Assembly (NCBI RefSeq): GCF_013407595.1
Contig: NZ_JABEKX010000002.1
Location: 868,001-932,000 of the forward strand
DNA length: 64,000 nt
Reading direction: 5' to 3'
Origin: Lacticaseibacillus absianus
GTDB taxonomy: Bacteria > Bacillota > Bacilli > Lactobacillales > Lactobacillaceae
Shown here piece by piece: positions 1 through 9,205 of this stretch. The first letter of the stretch is position 1; the number at the start of each line of letters is the position of its first letter. The notes under the pieces are model-generated. The model was not told the DNA's origin. It saw only the letters and a program-made list of their open reading frames with translations, and ran no database searches. A program made the translations under genes and the position numbers.

Positions 1-190
1 GGCCCTAAGGCAACGTTAATCGAAATTTCATTGTTTTGTCACTGCCGGGCCGATCGAGTCGCGCATGATCAGCGGTGAGCCCGTTCGCCGGCTCACGAAA
101 GGCGGCCTGCGTTGCGCTGGGCTCGCGGCCAAGGCTTGCGACGTCCCAGCCCGGGGCGCAGTGCGCTTGCCAACCCGTCGCGCCGGCACC
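1..190. other. Non-coding stretch with GC-rich hairpins
   Basis: No credible gene is visible here. Two local helices are: GTGAGCC (75-81) pairs with GGCTCAC (90-96), and GCTGGG (116-121) pairs with CCCAGC (145-150) around an inner TCGC/GCGA helix (123-126/138-141). These may be the end of a structured transcript or chance pairing in GC-rich DNA. The left edge of the window truncates the context. Confidence 0.3.
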
Positions 191-191
191 C

Positions 192-221
192 AAAAAGACG
201 CTGGCCACTTGGTCAGCGTCT
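192..221 (-). terminator. Rho-independent terminator after the first ABC exporter operon
   Basis: On the minus strand an 11-bp stem (arms 196-206 and 211-221, one G-U pair) is followed by a run of five T (the A run at 192-196). It lies just after the stop codon at 228. Confidence 0.85.
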
Positions 222-227
222 CGTTCG

Positions 228-2012
228 TCACTCAACATCCCCGTTTTGCAACCGGTACATATCGTAGTAGCGGCCCTGCTTGGCGAGGAGCTCGTCGTGC
301 GTGCCGCGCTCGATGATCCGGCCGGCATCGAGCACCAGGATCAGGTTCGCGTCCTTGATGGTCGACAACCGGTGCGCGATCGCGATGGTCGTGCGGCCCT
401 GCCGGATACGGCGCAGCCCTTCTTGGATCACAGACTCAGTCTCCGTGTCGATATTGGCGGTCGCCTCATCGAGCACCAGGATCTTCGGGTTCGTGACCAC
501 AGTGCGGGCGAAGCTCAAAAGCTGGCGCTCACCGCTTGAGAACTGGCTCCCCCCTTCGATCACTCGGGCGTGGTACTGGTTCGGCAGCTTGTCGATGAAC
601 CGGTCGGCCTGAACGAACTGCGCCGCGGCCTCGACCTGTGCGTCGGTGATCTTATCGTTGAACAGCCGGATATTCGAGGCGATGTCCCCGTAGAACATGA
701 AGGAGTCTTGCAGTACCAGGCCGAGCTTGGTGCGTAACTCTTCCATCGGGTAGTCGTGGATGTCCACGTCATCGATCAGGATCTGCCCCGTACCGAACTC
801 GTAGAAGCGCATCATCACGTTGATGATCGATGACTTCCCTGAGCCGGTGTGCCCGACCAAGGCGACGGTCTCGCCCGGGTTGGCGACAAAGCTGATGTCG
901 TGCAGGATCTCGTGGACCCCATCGTAAGCGAAGGAGACATGCTTGAACTCGATCTTGCCGGTCGTAATGGTCGCACTGGCGCCTGGGTTCTGGGCTGGTG
1001 CGTACTCCGTGTTGTCCAGGATCCGGAAGATCCGGCTACCGGCAACGACCCCGTCTTGGAAGAAGGACAGCGAGTCCATCATGTTCGTCATCGGGTTGAA
1101 GAAGTTGGCGGTGTACGTCGTGAAAGCGTACACGACCCCAGCTTCGACATAACTGTGCAGTGAGATCAGGCCGAACGCCCACAACACAGCGATCAGGCCA
1201 AGGCTGTACAGCAGGTTGATGATCGGCGACAGCAACAGCGAGTTGGTGCGGATCATCGCCTTGCGCGAGTCGAGGTACTCATCGTTGGTCGCCTCGAACT
1301 CACTGGCGATCCGCTTCTCCTGACGGAACTGCTGGATGATGCCGATGCCTTCGATCGACTCGTTCAGCTTGGTGTTCAGCTCCGAGAGCTTCTCCCGCAT
1401 GTGCCGGTAGACTTTGCTGGAGTAGTGGCTGTAATACCAGATCACGATCAGCAGCACTGGCAGGAACGCCAGGACCGTCATCGCGATGCGGGCATTGAGC
1501 ACGTACATCGTGACGAAGCTGGAGATCACGGAGAACAGCCCGACGATCACGCTGAGGATCACGTTCCAAAAATCGGTCAGTGTCATCGTGTCGTTGGTCA
1601 CCCGGCTGACGATGGAGCCGGCCGGCGTTTGGTCAAAATAACGCATCCCCAGTGCGTGCAGCTTCTTGAACAGCTGGCGCCGCACGTCTTCCAACCCACG
1701 CTCGGAGCCCATCGAAAACAGGAAGGTCTGGAAGAACTGGAAGACCGCCTTGATCACAGTCCCGACGGCATAGATGACGCCGAAGGCAAAAATGATCGCG
1801 GTGGTCGCGTTCATGTGACTCAAGTAATCATCCATGTATTTTTGGAGCACTTGCGGCAGCAAGACATTGACACCGGCTAGGAAGCCGGCGGCAACGATCG
1901 CCCCGATGAACTGCTTCTTGTACGGCCGGGTGTAGCCGAGCAATCGCTTCATGATCTGAAGCTGCTCTTTCATCGGGATACTGCGCGCCCATGCACTTTC
2001 GTATTTAGCCAA
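228..2012 (-). CDS. Heterodimeric ABC exporter subunit, YheH/LmrD type (catalytically competent half)
   Basis: A fused permease-ATPase half-transporter of about 594 residues, expected to pair with the product of the overlapping upstream gene and export drugs or lipophilic compounds. Six membrane segments fill roughly residues 20-310. The ATPase domain has Walker A (VGHTGSGKS), Walker B with the catalytic Glu (LVLDEATA, about residue 510) and the H-loop IAHRLST. Its signature is SSGERQ rather than LSGGQ, as expected for the half whose signature serves the non-hydrolysing site. I chose the TTG at 2012: AAGGTG lies 6 bases upstream, and the codon sits within the end of the preceding gene (stop at 2005), so translation is probably coupled. 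The longer GTG start at 2021 lies inside that ribosome-binding site. The substrate is inferred from family only. Confidence 0.88.
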   Translation of the reverse strand: MAKYESAWARSIPMKEQLQIMKRLLGYTRPYKKQFIGAIVAAGFLAGVNVLLPQVLQKYMDDYLSHMNATTAIIFAFGVIYAVGTVIKAVFQFFQTFLFSMGSERGLEDVRRQLFKKLHALGMRYFDQTPAGSIVSRVTNDTMTLTDFWNVILSVIVGLFSVISSFVTMYVLNARIAMTVLAFLPVLLIVIWYYSHYSSKVYRHMREKLSELNTKLNESIEGIGIIQQFRQEKRIASEFEATNDEYLDSRKAMIRTNSLLLSPIINLLYSLGLIAVLWAFGLISLHSYVEAGVVYAFTTYTANFFNPMTNMMDSLSFFQDGVVAGSRIFRILDNTEYAPAQNPGASATITTGKIEFKHVSFAYDGVHEILHDISFVANPGETVALVGHTGSGKSSIINVMMRFYEFGTGQILIDDVDIHDYPMEELRTKLGLVLQDSFMFYGDIASNIRLFNDKITDAQVEAAAQFVQADRFIDKLPNQYHARVIEGGSQFSSGERQLLSFARTVVTNPKILVLDEATANIDTETESVIQEGLRRIRQGRTTIAIAHRLSTIKDANLILVLDAGRIIERGTHDELLAKQGRYYDMYRLQNGDVE

Positions 2013-3759
2013 GGGTCTCACCTTCGATCTTTTGTTCGAGTTCTTGCTTCTGCCACATCTCAGCGTACCAGCCGTGCGTCGCCAATAGTTCCGCGTGGGT
2101 GCCGCGCTCGATCACATGGCCGTCTTCCAGCACGATGATCTCGTTGGCGTGCATCACAGAGCTCAGGCGTTGGGCCGCGATGATCGTCGTCTTGTTGGCC
2201 CGCTCGCCTTTGAGGTTGCCGAGGATCTCGTTTTCGGTCTTCGCATCGACCGCTGACAGCGAATCGTCAAGGATCAGCAGCTCCGGCGTCGTGATCACCG
2301 CCCGGGCGATCGACAGGCGCTGCTTCTGGCCGCCGGACAGGCTGACCCCGCGCTCACCGACCAGCGTCCCGTAGCCTTCCGCGAAGTCCAAGATGTCATT
2401 ATGGACGGCACTTTCGCGCGCGGCCTCTTCGACCTCCCCCTGGTCCTTCTCAAAGGCGCTGAAGCGAATGTTGTCCGCCACAGTGGTCGAGAACAGGAAG
2501 TTGTCCTGCGGCACGTAGCCGATCGAATCCAGCAGGGCATCCAGCGCGTACTGGCGGATGTCGTGCCCGCCGAATTCGATCACCCCATCGTACTGGTCGA
2601 ACTCGCGCAACAGGAGCTTGAAGATCGTGCTCTTGCCAGCGCCGACGCGGCCGACGATGCCCAGCGTGTCGCCTTCATGCAGCGTGAAGTGCACGTTGAT
2701 CAACGTCGCGTGGTCGTCGTTCGGGTAGCTGAACTTATTGACCTTGAAGCGGATGTCGCCGTGCGCGGGGGTCGTGATCGCATCCGGTGCCTCGAGGATC
2801 GCGCTCTTCTCTTGAAGCAGCAGGTTCACCCGGTCATACGAGGCATTCCCGCGTTCCAGGATGTTGAACAACCGCCCGATGGCAAACATCGGCCAGACCA
2901 ATGATGACACATACGAGACAAAGGAGACCAGCTGGCCGATCGAGATCTGACTGCTCAAGACCAGGTGACCGCCGTAGACGATCGTGATGACGTAGGTGAT
3001 CCCCATGATCAGGCTGGTGGTCGGATCGAACAGCGCGTCCAAGAAGTTGACCTTCTTGTTGATCGTGATCGTCTTGTCAACGATCTTATTGAAATCCGCG
3101 GTGTCCTCCTGCTCCTGACCGAATGTCTTGATCACCTTGATCCCGGAGACAGATTCTTGCGTCTTGTCGTTCAGGCGGGAGAACGCCGCCTGTGAGTGCG
3201 CGAAGGCCGCGTGGAGCTTCATCCCCAGCTTACGGGCCATCACCGCGAGCAGCGGCATCGGCAGGATCGCCAGAATGGTCAGACGCCAGTCGACGAAAAA
3301 GACCATCGCTAGGATCGTGGTCCCACCGGTGATGACCGAGTCGAACAGGGTCAAGATCCCGGCCCCTGCAACGTTTTGGACCGCGTTGAGGTCGTTGGTC
3401 GCGTGCGCCATCAGGTCACCAGTCCGGTGCTTCTGGTAGAATGTCGCATCCATCTTCATGAAGTGCCAAAACAGCCGGGTGCGCAGCGTCTTTTCCAGCT
3501 TCGCGGCGCCACCCCAGATGGCGTTGCGCCAGCCGAAGCGGAAGACGTACTGGCCGACACCCGCAAACAGCAAGAGCGCCAGCCACAGCAGTAAGCGATC
3601 ACTAGTTAGATCGCGTTTATCCATGGCGTCGACCAAGGTCCCGATGACTTTCGGTGGGATCAGGTTCACCAAAGCGACTAACAGCAGGCAGAAGATCCCG
3701 AAGCCATAGCGCTTCTTTTCCTGTTGAAAGTACCAACCGAGTTTTTTGAAAATGCCCAC
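2005..3759 (-). CDS. Heterodimeric ABC exporter subunit, YheI/LmrC type (degenerate-site half)
   Basis: Half-transporter of about 584 residues: a six-helix permease domain followed by an ATPase domain with Walker A (GRVGAGKS), a perfect LSGGQKQR signature and Walker B ending ILDDS. The catalytic Glu is therefore replaced by Asp. This is the mark of the non-catalytic site in heterodimeric exporters, complementary to the downstream subunit. The GTG start at 3759 is chosen because GGAGG precedes it by a normal distance (protein begins MGIFKKLGWYF). Longer in-frame starts run into the promoter. The gene is first of a two-gene operon with its own promoter at 3793-3822. Confidence 0.88.
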   Translation of the reverse strand: MGIFKKLGWYFQQEKKRYGFGIFCLLLVALVNLIPPKVIGTLVDAMDKRDLTSDRLLLWLALLLFAGVGQYVFRFGWRNAIWGGAAKLEKTLRTRLFWHFMKMDATFYQKHRTGDLMAHATNDLNAVQNVAGAGILTLFDSVITGGTTILAMVFFVDWRLTILAILPMPLLAVMARKLGMKLHAAFAHSQAAFSRLNDKTQESVSGIKVIKTFGQEQEDTADFNKIVDKTITINKKVNFLDALFDPTTSLIMGITYVITIVYGGHLVLSSQISIGQLVSFVSYVSSLVWPMFAIGRLFNILERGNASYDRVNLLLQEKSAILEAPDAITTPAHGDIRFKVNKFSYPNDDHATLINVHFTLHEGDTLGIVGRVGAGKSTIFKLLLREFDQYDGVIEFGGHDIRQYALDALLDSIGYVPQDNFLFSTTVADNIRFSAFEKDQGEVEEAARESAVHNDILDFAEGYGTLVGERGVSLSGGQKQRLSIARAVITTPELLILDDSLSAVDAKTENEILGNLKGERANKTTIIAAQRLSSVMHANEIIVLEDGHVIERGTHAELLATHGWYAEMWQKQELEQKIEGETLG

Positions 3760-3792
3760 AGTTCGTTGCCTCCAAAATGAGATTGTCCAGAA

Positions 3793-3822
3793 ATTATATA
3801 ATTTTTTGCTAAGTGAATGCAA
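3793..3822 (-). promoter_or_regulatory. Promoter of the first ABC exporter operon
   Basis: On the minus strand, -35 TTGCAT (3817-3822), an 18-bp spacer, and a perfect -10 TATAAT (3793-3798) lie just upstream of the GGAGG/GTG start at 3759. Confidence 0.75.
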
Positions 3823-3852
3823 ATAACCCGATGAGAAATCGCCGGCCTGTCG

Positions 3853-3888
3853 CAAAACAAAACGGTTCGGTCATGATCGACCGAACCG
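3853..3888 (-). terminator. Terminator after the YneF-like gene
   Basis: A perfect 10-bp stem (3863-3872 with 3879-3888) is followed on the minus strand by TTTTGTTTTG. It separates the UPF0154 gene from the exporter operon promoter. Confidence 0.85.
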
Positions 3889-3906
3889 ATTCCCGCAAAG
3901 CGTGAC

Positions 3907-4125
3907 TTACTTGGTGCGCTTTTGTGCCTGCTTCATCTGCTGCATCATCTGATTCAATTTCTTCTCAGAAGGCTTCTGCCCCATTGACATCATCATGCTG
4001 CGCATCATCTCTTCATTCACAGGGGGATTATCGCGGAAATACTTCTTCATGTAAGCTCGCGCGCCGTAAAAGCCTGCAATGGCCCCCAACAACGCACCGA
4101 GGATCAACCCTAATGCGAAAGTCAT
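3907..4125 (-). CDS. yneF: UPF0154 (YneF-like) small membrane protein
   Basis: A 72-residue protein with one N-terminal membrane helix ([20 protein letters not shown], residues 3-22) and a charged, Met-rich cytoplasmic tail with the [20 protein letters not shown] pattern typical of UPF0154. Its function is unknown in the family. The ATG at 4125 is preceded by GAGGGGAGG; a longer in-frame start is unsupported. In other Firmicutes yneF lies near ynzC and SOS genes. Here the DUF896 gene is its upstream neighbour. Confidence 0.85.
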   Translation of the reverse strand: MTFALGLILGALLGAIAGFYGARAYMKKYFRDNPPVNEEMMRSMMMSMGQKPSEKKLNQMMQQMKQAQKRTK

Positions 4126-4207
4126 GTTCGTTCCTCCCCTCTTGGTGTACCCGTTCGTACAAGTTTCAACTCTATCATTGTACAAAAGCTCACGTCAGTT
4201 TGAAAGC

Positions 4208-4453
4208 CTAATCTTGCCGCAAACCGCGTTTCTTTTGGATCTCGATCACTTTTTTGGGCGTCCATTCCTTGCCCTGCTTGTTGACGAAGGACGTGGTCTC
4301 GATCTGCTCGCGGAACCCGGCGCGAAAGTCGGCCAGGTAGGCCTCGCGCAGTGCCTGGCGCTCTGCGGTCTCCGCATCTGTGAGGCCAACGGTCTTGGCC
4401 TTGTGGGCCAGCTCGTTGATCCGCGCTAAGCGTTCCTGAGGTTGTTCTGCCAT
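4208..4453 (-). CDS. DUF896 (UPF0291/YnzC-like) protein
   Basis: An 81-residue soluble, highly charged helical protein with the family features: an N-terminal helix-hairpin (RLARINELAHKAK, LTDAETAERQALREAYL), then FRAGFREQIETT and a basic tail. The cellular role of DUF896 is not established. It has an AAGGGAG ribosome-binding site and follows a 57-residue orphan in the same direction, suggesting a small operon. Identification rests on sequence pattern alone. Confidence 0.85.
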   Translation of the reverse strand: MAEQPQERLARINELAHKAKTVGLTDAETAERQALREAYLADFRAGFREQIETTSFVNKQGKEWTPKKVIEIQKKRGLRQD

Positions 4454-4471
4454 CTGCTCATCTCCCTTGGC

Positions 4472-4645
4472 TTAATTCAAATGTAGCGCCTGGTACTGGT
4501 AGCCGGCCGGTGACTGGTCCGGAAACGGGGCGCGTCGAAGCATGTCGACGTACTCCGCCGCGCGCCGCGCCGACTGGAAGGCTTTGATCAGGCGCACCGG
4601 TTCATCCGGTTGCGCGTACAACACGACATAGATGATCTGGTCCAT
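4472..4645 (-). CDS. Small hypothetical protein, 57 residues
   Basis: A short gene starting MDQIIYVVLYAQ, with AAAGGAGG placed correctly before the ATG at 4645. It has a beta-strand-like start, then an amphipathic helix rich in Arg and Ala (residues 21-40), a Tyr/Gln-rich end, and no signal or membrane segment. I do not recognise the family. It lies between the rplS terminator and the DUF896 gene and is probably cotranscribed with the latter. The strong ribosome-binding site and compact spacing argue that it is real. Confidence 0.6.
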   Translation of the reverse strand: MDQIIYVVLYAQPDEPVRLIKAFQSARRAAEYVDMLRRAPFPDQSPAGYQYQALHLN

Positions 4646-4721
4646 CTGACTGCCTCCTTTCGTGGAATCGCGTCTCTGGTCTCCGCAGCGACGGCCCCGC
4701 AACGCGGAGCGCTGGTCAAAT

Positions 4722-4747
4722 AAAAAGACCGCTCTCGCGGCCTTTTC
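4722..4747 (-). terminator. rplS terminator
   Basis: On the minus strand, AAAGGCCGC, a GAGA loop and GCGGTCTTT form a 9-bp stem with one wobble pair, followed by TTTTT. It immediately follows the rplS stop. Confidence 0.85.
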
Positions 4748-4751
4748 AGGA

Positions 4752-5099
4752 TTAACGACGCTTCTCTTTGATACGAGCAGCCTTCCCACGCAGTGCACGC
4801 AGGTAGTAGAGCTTCGCACGCCGAACTTGGCCGTGACGAACGACTTCGATCTTCTCGACACGCGGGGTGTGGAGAGGGAAGGTCCGTTCAACGCCAACGC
4901 CGCTAGAGATCTTGCGGACCGTGTACATTGCGCTGATGCCAACGCCGCGACGCTTGATCACAACGCCTTCGAAGATCTGAACACGTTCGCGTTCGCCTTC
5001 GACGATCTTGGCGTGGACCCGCACGGTGTCACCAGGGCGGAATTCAGGGATATCGTCGCGAAGCTGGGACTTCGTGATTTCTGCAATAATTGGGTTCAT
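4752..5099 (-). CDS. rplS: 50S ribosomal protein L19
   Basis: Full-length L19 (115 residues) with the family core [16 protein letters not shown], the strand [13 protein letters not shown] and the basic C-terminus [15 protein letters not shown]. It sits at the subunit interface near the 16S/23S bridge. In most Firmicutes it directly follows trmD. Here trmD ends at 10200 and two ABC genes plus a non-coding kilobase lie between, so the gene has its own promoter (5180-5208) and leader. The ATG has AAAAGGAG upstream. Confidence 0.97.
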   Translation of the reverse strand: MNPIIAEITKSQLRDDIPEFRPGDTVRVHAKIVEGERERVQIFEGVVIKRRGVGISAMYTVRKISSGVGVERTFPLHTPRVEKIEVVRHGQVRRAKLYYLRALRGKAARIKEKRR

Positions 5100-5176
5100 G
5101 AAAAGCTTCTCCTTTTACCGACATTCTTAATCGTCCCGACCAGCGGAATATCGTTGTTGTTGTGAGTTATCACAAG
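5100..5176 (-). promoter_or_regulatory. rplS 5' leader (possible L19 autoregulatory leader)
   Basis: About 75 nt of untranslated leader separate the rplS promoter from the ATG. L19 leaders with conserved structure are known in Firmicutes. Here I can only see the right position and length plus a short GTTGT/ACAAC-type pairing, so the assignment is tentative. Confidence 0.4.
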
Positions 5177-5179
5177 TCC

Positions 5180-5208
5180 ATAGTGTAGCATAGCGTCGTC
5201 GGGGTGTA
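5180..5208 (-). promoter_or_regulatory. rplS promoter
   Basis: On the minus strand, -35 TTTACA (5203-5208), a 17-bp spacer and -10 TACACT (5180-5185). The -35 hexamer equals that of the rpsP promoter at 12119-12124. Confidence 0.7.
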
Positions 5209-5231
5209 AAGTCCGACTTCTTGACGGGCGC

Positions 5232-7328
5232 CTACTCGAAGACGAACTGGTTGTGGTAAAGCTCGGCGTAAAAGCCGTCAGCCGCGACGAGTTCGTCATG
5301 CGTCCCGACCTCGATCACCTGACCGTCCTTGAGCACGACGATCTTGTCGGCGTTCAGGATCGTCTTCAGGCGGTGTGCGATCACGAAGCTCGTCCGCCCG
5401 GCGATGGCCGCTTCCATCGCCCACTGGATCTGCTGCTCGGTGACGGTGTCGACGTTACTGGTCGCTTCATCGAGGATCAAGACGGCTGGGTCAGTCAAGA
5501 TGGTCCGGGCGATCGAGATCTGCTGTTTTTGGCCGACTGAGAAGACGGAGTTGCTCTCGTCGACATAGGTCTCGTACCCTTCCGGCAGCGCGTCAATGAA
5601 CTCATGGATGTGCGTCGTCTTGGCCGCCGTGATCACCTCTTCCATGCTAGCGTCCGGTTGGCCGAAGCGGATGTTATCCGCGATGGTGCCGGCGAAGAGC
5701 ACGGACTCCTGCAGGACGATCCCGACCTTCGCGCGCAGCTGATCGAGGTCGAACGCCCGGATGTCGGTCCCGTCGTAGCGGATCGCACCGTCATCGACGT
5801 CGTAGAAGCGGTTCATCAAGTTCATGACGGTAGTCTTACCGGAGCCGGTCGGCCCGACGAGCGCGACCATCTGGCCAGGCGCCACGTCGATTGACACGTC
5901 TTTGAGGATCGGCTTGCCCGGCAGGTAGCCGAAGTCGACATGGTCGATGGCGATCCCGGTGCCGACCCCGTCAAAGGCCAGCCCGTCGACCGGGCGGACC
6001 TCTTCTGGCTCGTCGAACATCACGTTCAGCCGGGTCGCACCGGTGACCGCCAGCTGCAGCTGCCCAAAGGAGCTGGAGATCTGCATGATCGGATTGTAAT
6101 ACTGCTGGGCGTACTGGATGAAGGTCACGACCAGGCCCAGCGCCGCGGCCGTGCTGATCGACGCGTCGTTCAGCGCGATCTTGGTGCCCAAGAAAATCAC
6201 CAGCGCCGTTGTGAGCAGTGAAAAGCCGTTCATCAACGGGAAGATCATGCCCGACCACGCCTGGGCGGCAAAGGTCGAGCGCTGGACGCGGTCGTTCTTC
6301 TCGACGAACCCGGCGATCGTTTCTTGCTGCTGGCCCTCGACGATGATCGCCTTTTGGCCGGAGATCTTCTCGTCCATGTACGCATTCAGCACCCCGACTT
6401 CGGCCTGTTGGCGGTCAGTATAGCGCTTGGCCTGCATCACGATCACGACCGCGCACAGCACGGCGACTGGGGTCGTGGAGACGGTGACCCACGCCAAGCT
6501 GACGTTTTGGCGGAAGATCATGATGACGATCCCGATGAACAGCGCGATGTTGGTCGTCACGTTGACGGCGGCCTGGTTCAGCGTGTTCTGGATGTTATCG
6601 AGGTCCGACGTGAAGCGTGCGAGGATGTCGCCGTCTTCGTGCCGGTCAAAATACGCGATCGTCATCCGTTCAAGCTTCCCGAACAACCCTTTGCGCATCC
6701 GGTTGGTGGAATGCGCGACGATGCGGGTGAACAACAGCGTGTAGAGCAGCTGCGCCACCCCGGTCATCACATAAAAGGCGAGCAGCTTCCACATGGTGCC
6801 CATGAAGTCCGCCTTGCTGGCCGCCGCGGACACGGCGACCTGATGCAGACTGTGAATGGTGGTGCCCTTCGGCAGGCTCGCGGTCAGTGCGGCGGGCACG
6901 TTGGCGTCCGTCAGGGCCTTCCAGCTGTCCGGCATCGCCGCCACCTGCTGGAGCCCATCGATCGTGGTCCCCTTGGGTAGTGCCGCCGCCACCTGCGTCG
7001 GCACCGTCGCATCTGTCAGACTGGTCCAGGCCACGGTATGGCCGGTCGCTTGACTCAGCTTCGTCGCGATCCCTTGGAGCGCATCTTGCGCCTGGGGCCC
7101 AGCCGCCGCGATCTGCTTGAGTGCTTTGGTCGCCTCCGGGGCGTGCTGATGGGTGAAGTAGTCCCCGACATAGGTCGACAGGTGCGTGATCGCATCCCCC
7201 ATGACCACCGGCGCCTTGACCTGAAGGTAGGTCGCGGCGAAGATCAGGACCGCGATCACGGCAAATTGTAGCTTGTACTTCTTGAAGTAGAGGTAGAAAA
7301 ACTTGATGGCGCGACTCGTATCGCTCAT
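5232..7328 (-). CDS. Heterodimeric ABC exporter subunit with enlarged extracellular loop (catalytic half)
   Basis: A 698-residue permease-ATPase, about 100 residues longer than its family (YfiC/LmrD type). The excess lies between TM1 (about 22-36) and TM2 (about 181-200) and so faces outside. It contains a tandem duplication: residues 103-130 and 138-165 share LTDA-VP and LPKGTTI. The ATPase domain has Walker A (GPTGSGKTT), Walker B with catalytic Glu (LILDEATSN) and H-loop IAHRLKT, but a degenerate signature SVGQKQ. It pairs with the LILDDS partner encoded 2 bp upstream. Substrate unknown; the loop could bind an extracellular ligand such as an antimicrobial peptide (inference). GGAGG precedes the ATG. 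Confidence 0.87.
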   Translation of the reverse strand: MSDTSRAIKFFYLYFKKYKLQFAVIAVLIFAATYLQVKAPVVMGDAITHLSTYVGDYFTHQHAPEATKALKQIAAAGPQAQDALQGIATKLSQATGHTVAWTSLTDATVPTQVAAALPKGTTIDGLQQVAAMPDSWKALTDANVPAALTASLPKGTTIHSLHQVAVSAAASKADFMGTMWKLLAFYVMTGVAQLLYTLLFTRIVAHSTNRMRKGLFGKLERMTIAYFDRHEDGDILARFTSDLDNIQNTLNQAAVNVTTNIALFIGIVIMIFRQNVSLAWVTVSTTPVAVLCAVVIVMQAKRYTDRQQAEVGVLNAYMDEKISGQKAIIVEGQQQETIAGFVEKNDRVQRSTFAAQAWSGMIFPLMNGFSLLTTALVIFLGTKIALNDASISTAAALGLVVTFIQYAQQYYNPIMQISSSFGQLQLAVTGATRLNVMFDEPEEVRPVDGLAFDGVGTGIAIDHVDFGYLPGKPILKDVSIDVAPGQMVALVGPTGSGKTTVMNLMNRFYDVDDGAIRYDGTDIRAFDLDQLRAKVGIVLQESVLFAGTIADNIRFGQPDASMEEVITAAKTTHIHEFIDALPEGYETYVDESNSVFSVGQKQQISIARTILTDPAVLILDEATSNVDTVTEQQIQWAMEAAIAGRTSFVIAHRLKTILNADKIVVLKDGQVIEVGTHDELVAADGFYAELYHNQFVFE
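6834..7022 (-). repeat. Tandem duplication inside the exporter extracellular loop
   Basis: Two 28-codon units, 6939-7022 (residues 103-130) and 6834-6917 (residues 138-165), with a 35-residue period. Both share LTDA, VP, LPKGTTI and a closing QVA. Confidence 0.8.
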
Positions 7329-7330
7329 GC

Positions 7331-9067
7331 TTACGCCTCCTTCGCCTTTTGGGTCTCGTAGATCTTGCGGTAGACATCACTGGACGCGACCAGCTCGTGG
7401 TGCGTGCCTTGCGCGACTAAGCGTCCTTCATCGAGGACCAGGATCGTATCCGCGTGCACGACGCTGGAGATCTTCTGGGCAATGATGATCGTCGTTGTCC
7501 CTTGCAGTTCCCGGTCGAACGCCTCCTGGACCAACTTCTCTGACCGGGCGTCTAGCGCTGACGTTGAATCGTCGAGGATCAGGACTTTCGGCTGCTTGAT
7601 CACGCCGCGCGTGATCGACATCCGCTGCTTTTGACCGCCGGAAAAATTGTTCCCACGCTCTTCCACCGGTGCGTCATAACGCTCCGGTAGCCGCTCGATG
7701 AACTCGGCCGCCTGCGCGATCTTGGCGGCGCGGTCCATCTCCTGCGTCGTCGCGTCTGCCTTACCTTGGCGTAAGTTGCCCGCGATGGTCCCGGAAAACA
7801 GAATCGCTTTTTGCAAGACGATCGAGATCGTGTTGTGAAGCGTGGCCTGCGACACATGGCGCAGGTCCTGGCCGCCGACACGCACGGTCCCTTCAGTCGG
7901 ATCGAAGAGCCGTGGGATCAGCTGGGCCAGCGTCGACTTACCGGCGCCGGTCGCGCCGACCACCCCGACCATCGATCCGGCCGTTAACTTGAAGCTGATG
8001 TCCTTGAGCGTCGGCTGGGCGTCGTTCGGATACGCGAAAGTCACGTGGTCGAACTCAACGGTGCCCGCCAGGTCCTCGACGGCCTCGGTGTCATAGGTCA
8101 TCGTCACAGGCGTATTCAGCACCTCGGCGATCCGCCCCATTGACACGAACCCGCGTGAGGCGAACATCGACATCATGCCGCCCATGATGATGGCAAACAT
8201 GATCTGCATCATGTACTGGATGAATGACATGATCCCGCCGAGCTGGTCCTGCGCGACACTCGGGCTCTGGGTGACGACCGTCGATACCAGCCAGATCGCT
8301 AGGAAGATCGCCAGTTGCGAGATCACCGTGAAGGCTGGGATCATCGCTGCAAACGTGTACCCCACCGCCAAGTTGTGGCCGTTGAGCTCATCTGACGCCG
8401 CATCGAACTTGGCCGCCTGACTGTCCTCTTGGACGAACGACTTGACGACGCGCGCGCCGCGCAGATTGTCTTTCGCGATCCCGTTGATCTTGTCGATCAG
8501 CCGCTGGAACGCCGCGAAGTGTGGGCCCATGCGGCCCATCGAGACGCCGGTGACCGCCACGATCAGCACGACCATCACCACGATGATCCACCACAGCCGT
8601 GGCATGGTCATGATCGAGAGGATGAAGGCGCCGACGAACAGCAGTGGCACGCGGATCAGCACCTGGAAGACCATCATCAGAAGCATCTGGATCTGGTTGA
8701 TGTCATTGGTCATCCGCACGACCAAGTTCTCCGACTTGAATTTTTCGATGTCTTCATAGGAGAACGTCTGGATCTTGCGGAACGTCTGCTCACGCAGATC
8801 GGCGGACACCGTCTGGGCGAGCTTGGCCGCCGCCAGGGTGTTGAGCACCGACCCGATCAGGCCCATCACAGCGATGGCGATCAGGCCAAGGCCGTAACCG
8901 CTGATCTTGTCGATCTTCTTGGTGGTTGACAGCGAGAGATCCGCCATCACGCTCAGGATCTCCTTCATGTAGCTGGGTTGCCACAGTGCGGCCCCCACCT
9001 GCAGGAGCATCATCAGCACGGCGACCGTGACCAGGCCTTTGTGCTTCGCGATTGCTTTGCCTACCAT
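7331..9067 (-). CDS. Heterodimeric ABC exporter subunit (degenerate-site half)
   Basis: A 578-residue half-transporter: six membrane helices, then an ATPase domain with Walker A (GATGAGKST), signature [10 protein letters not shown] and Walker B ending [10 protein letters not shown]. The catalytic Glu is thus Asp, complementary to the DEATS of the partner encoded 2 bp downstream. It is first gene of a two-gene operon expressed from the promoter at 9177-9205 through a leader of about 100 nt. ACGGAGGG precedes the ATG. This operon sits where rplS normally follows trmD. Confidence 0.88.
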   Translation of the reverse strand: MVGKAIAKHKGLVTVAVLMMLLQVGAALWQPSYMKEILSVMADLSLSTTKKIDKISGYGLGLIAIAVMGLIGSVLNTLAAAKLAQTVSADLREQTFRKIQTFSYEDIEKFKSENLVVRMTNDINQIQMLLMMVFQVLIRVPLLFVGAFILSIMTMPRLWWIIVVMVVLIVAVTGVSMGRMGPHFAAFQRLIDKINGIAKDNLRGARVVKSFVQEDSQAAKFDAASDELNGHNLAVGYTFAAMIPAFTVISQLAIFLAIWLVSTVVTQSPSVAQDQLGGIMSFIQYMMQIMFAIIMGGMMSMFASRGFVSMGRIAEVLNTPVTMTYDTEAVEDLAGTVEFDHVTFAYPNDAQPTLKDISFKLTAGSMVGVVGATGAGKSTLAQLIPRLFDPTEGTVRVGGQDLRHVSQATLHNTISIVLQKAILFSGTIAGNLRQGKADATTQEMDRAAKIAQAAEFIERLPERYDAPVEERGNNFSGGQKQRMSITRGVIKQPKVLILDDSTSALDARSEKLVQEAFDRELQGTTTIIIAQKISSVVHADTILVLDEGRLVAQGTHHELVASSDVYRKIYETQKAKEA

Positions 9068-9170
9068 ATCGTATCCCTCCGTTGTTCACGTCCGCTCTCT
9101 TGCCCACACGAATGGCGGATCCCCGCACACGGCGTGGCCCGTCTTGGGCATTGAGATCAAAGAGCAGCGG
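9068..9170 (-). promoter_or_regulatory. Structured 5' leader of the second ABC exporter operon
   Basis: The transcript from 9177 would carry about 100 untranslated nt. Its ends pair: TCCGCTGCTCTT near the 5' end with AAGAGAGCGGA near the 3' end (one bulge), enclosing further GC-rich pairing. No U-run terminator is visible. It could be an attenuation or stability element; nothing identifies a ligand. Confidence 0.4.
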
Positions 9171-9176
9171 ATTTGG

Positions 9177-9205
9177 ATTATACGCTTATTTAGATATAGT
9201 GACAA
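9177..9205 (-). promoter_or_regulatory. Promoter of the second ABC exporter operon
   Basis: On the minus strand, -35 TTGTCA (9200-9205), a 17-bp spacer and a perfect -10 TATAAT (9177-9182). The -35 overlaps that of a divergent plus-strand promoter. Confidence 0.75.
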
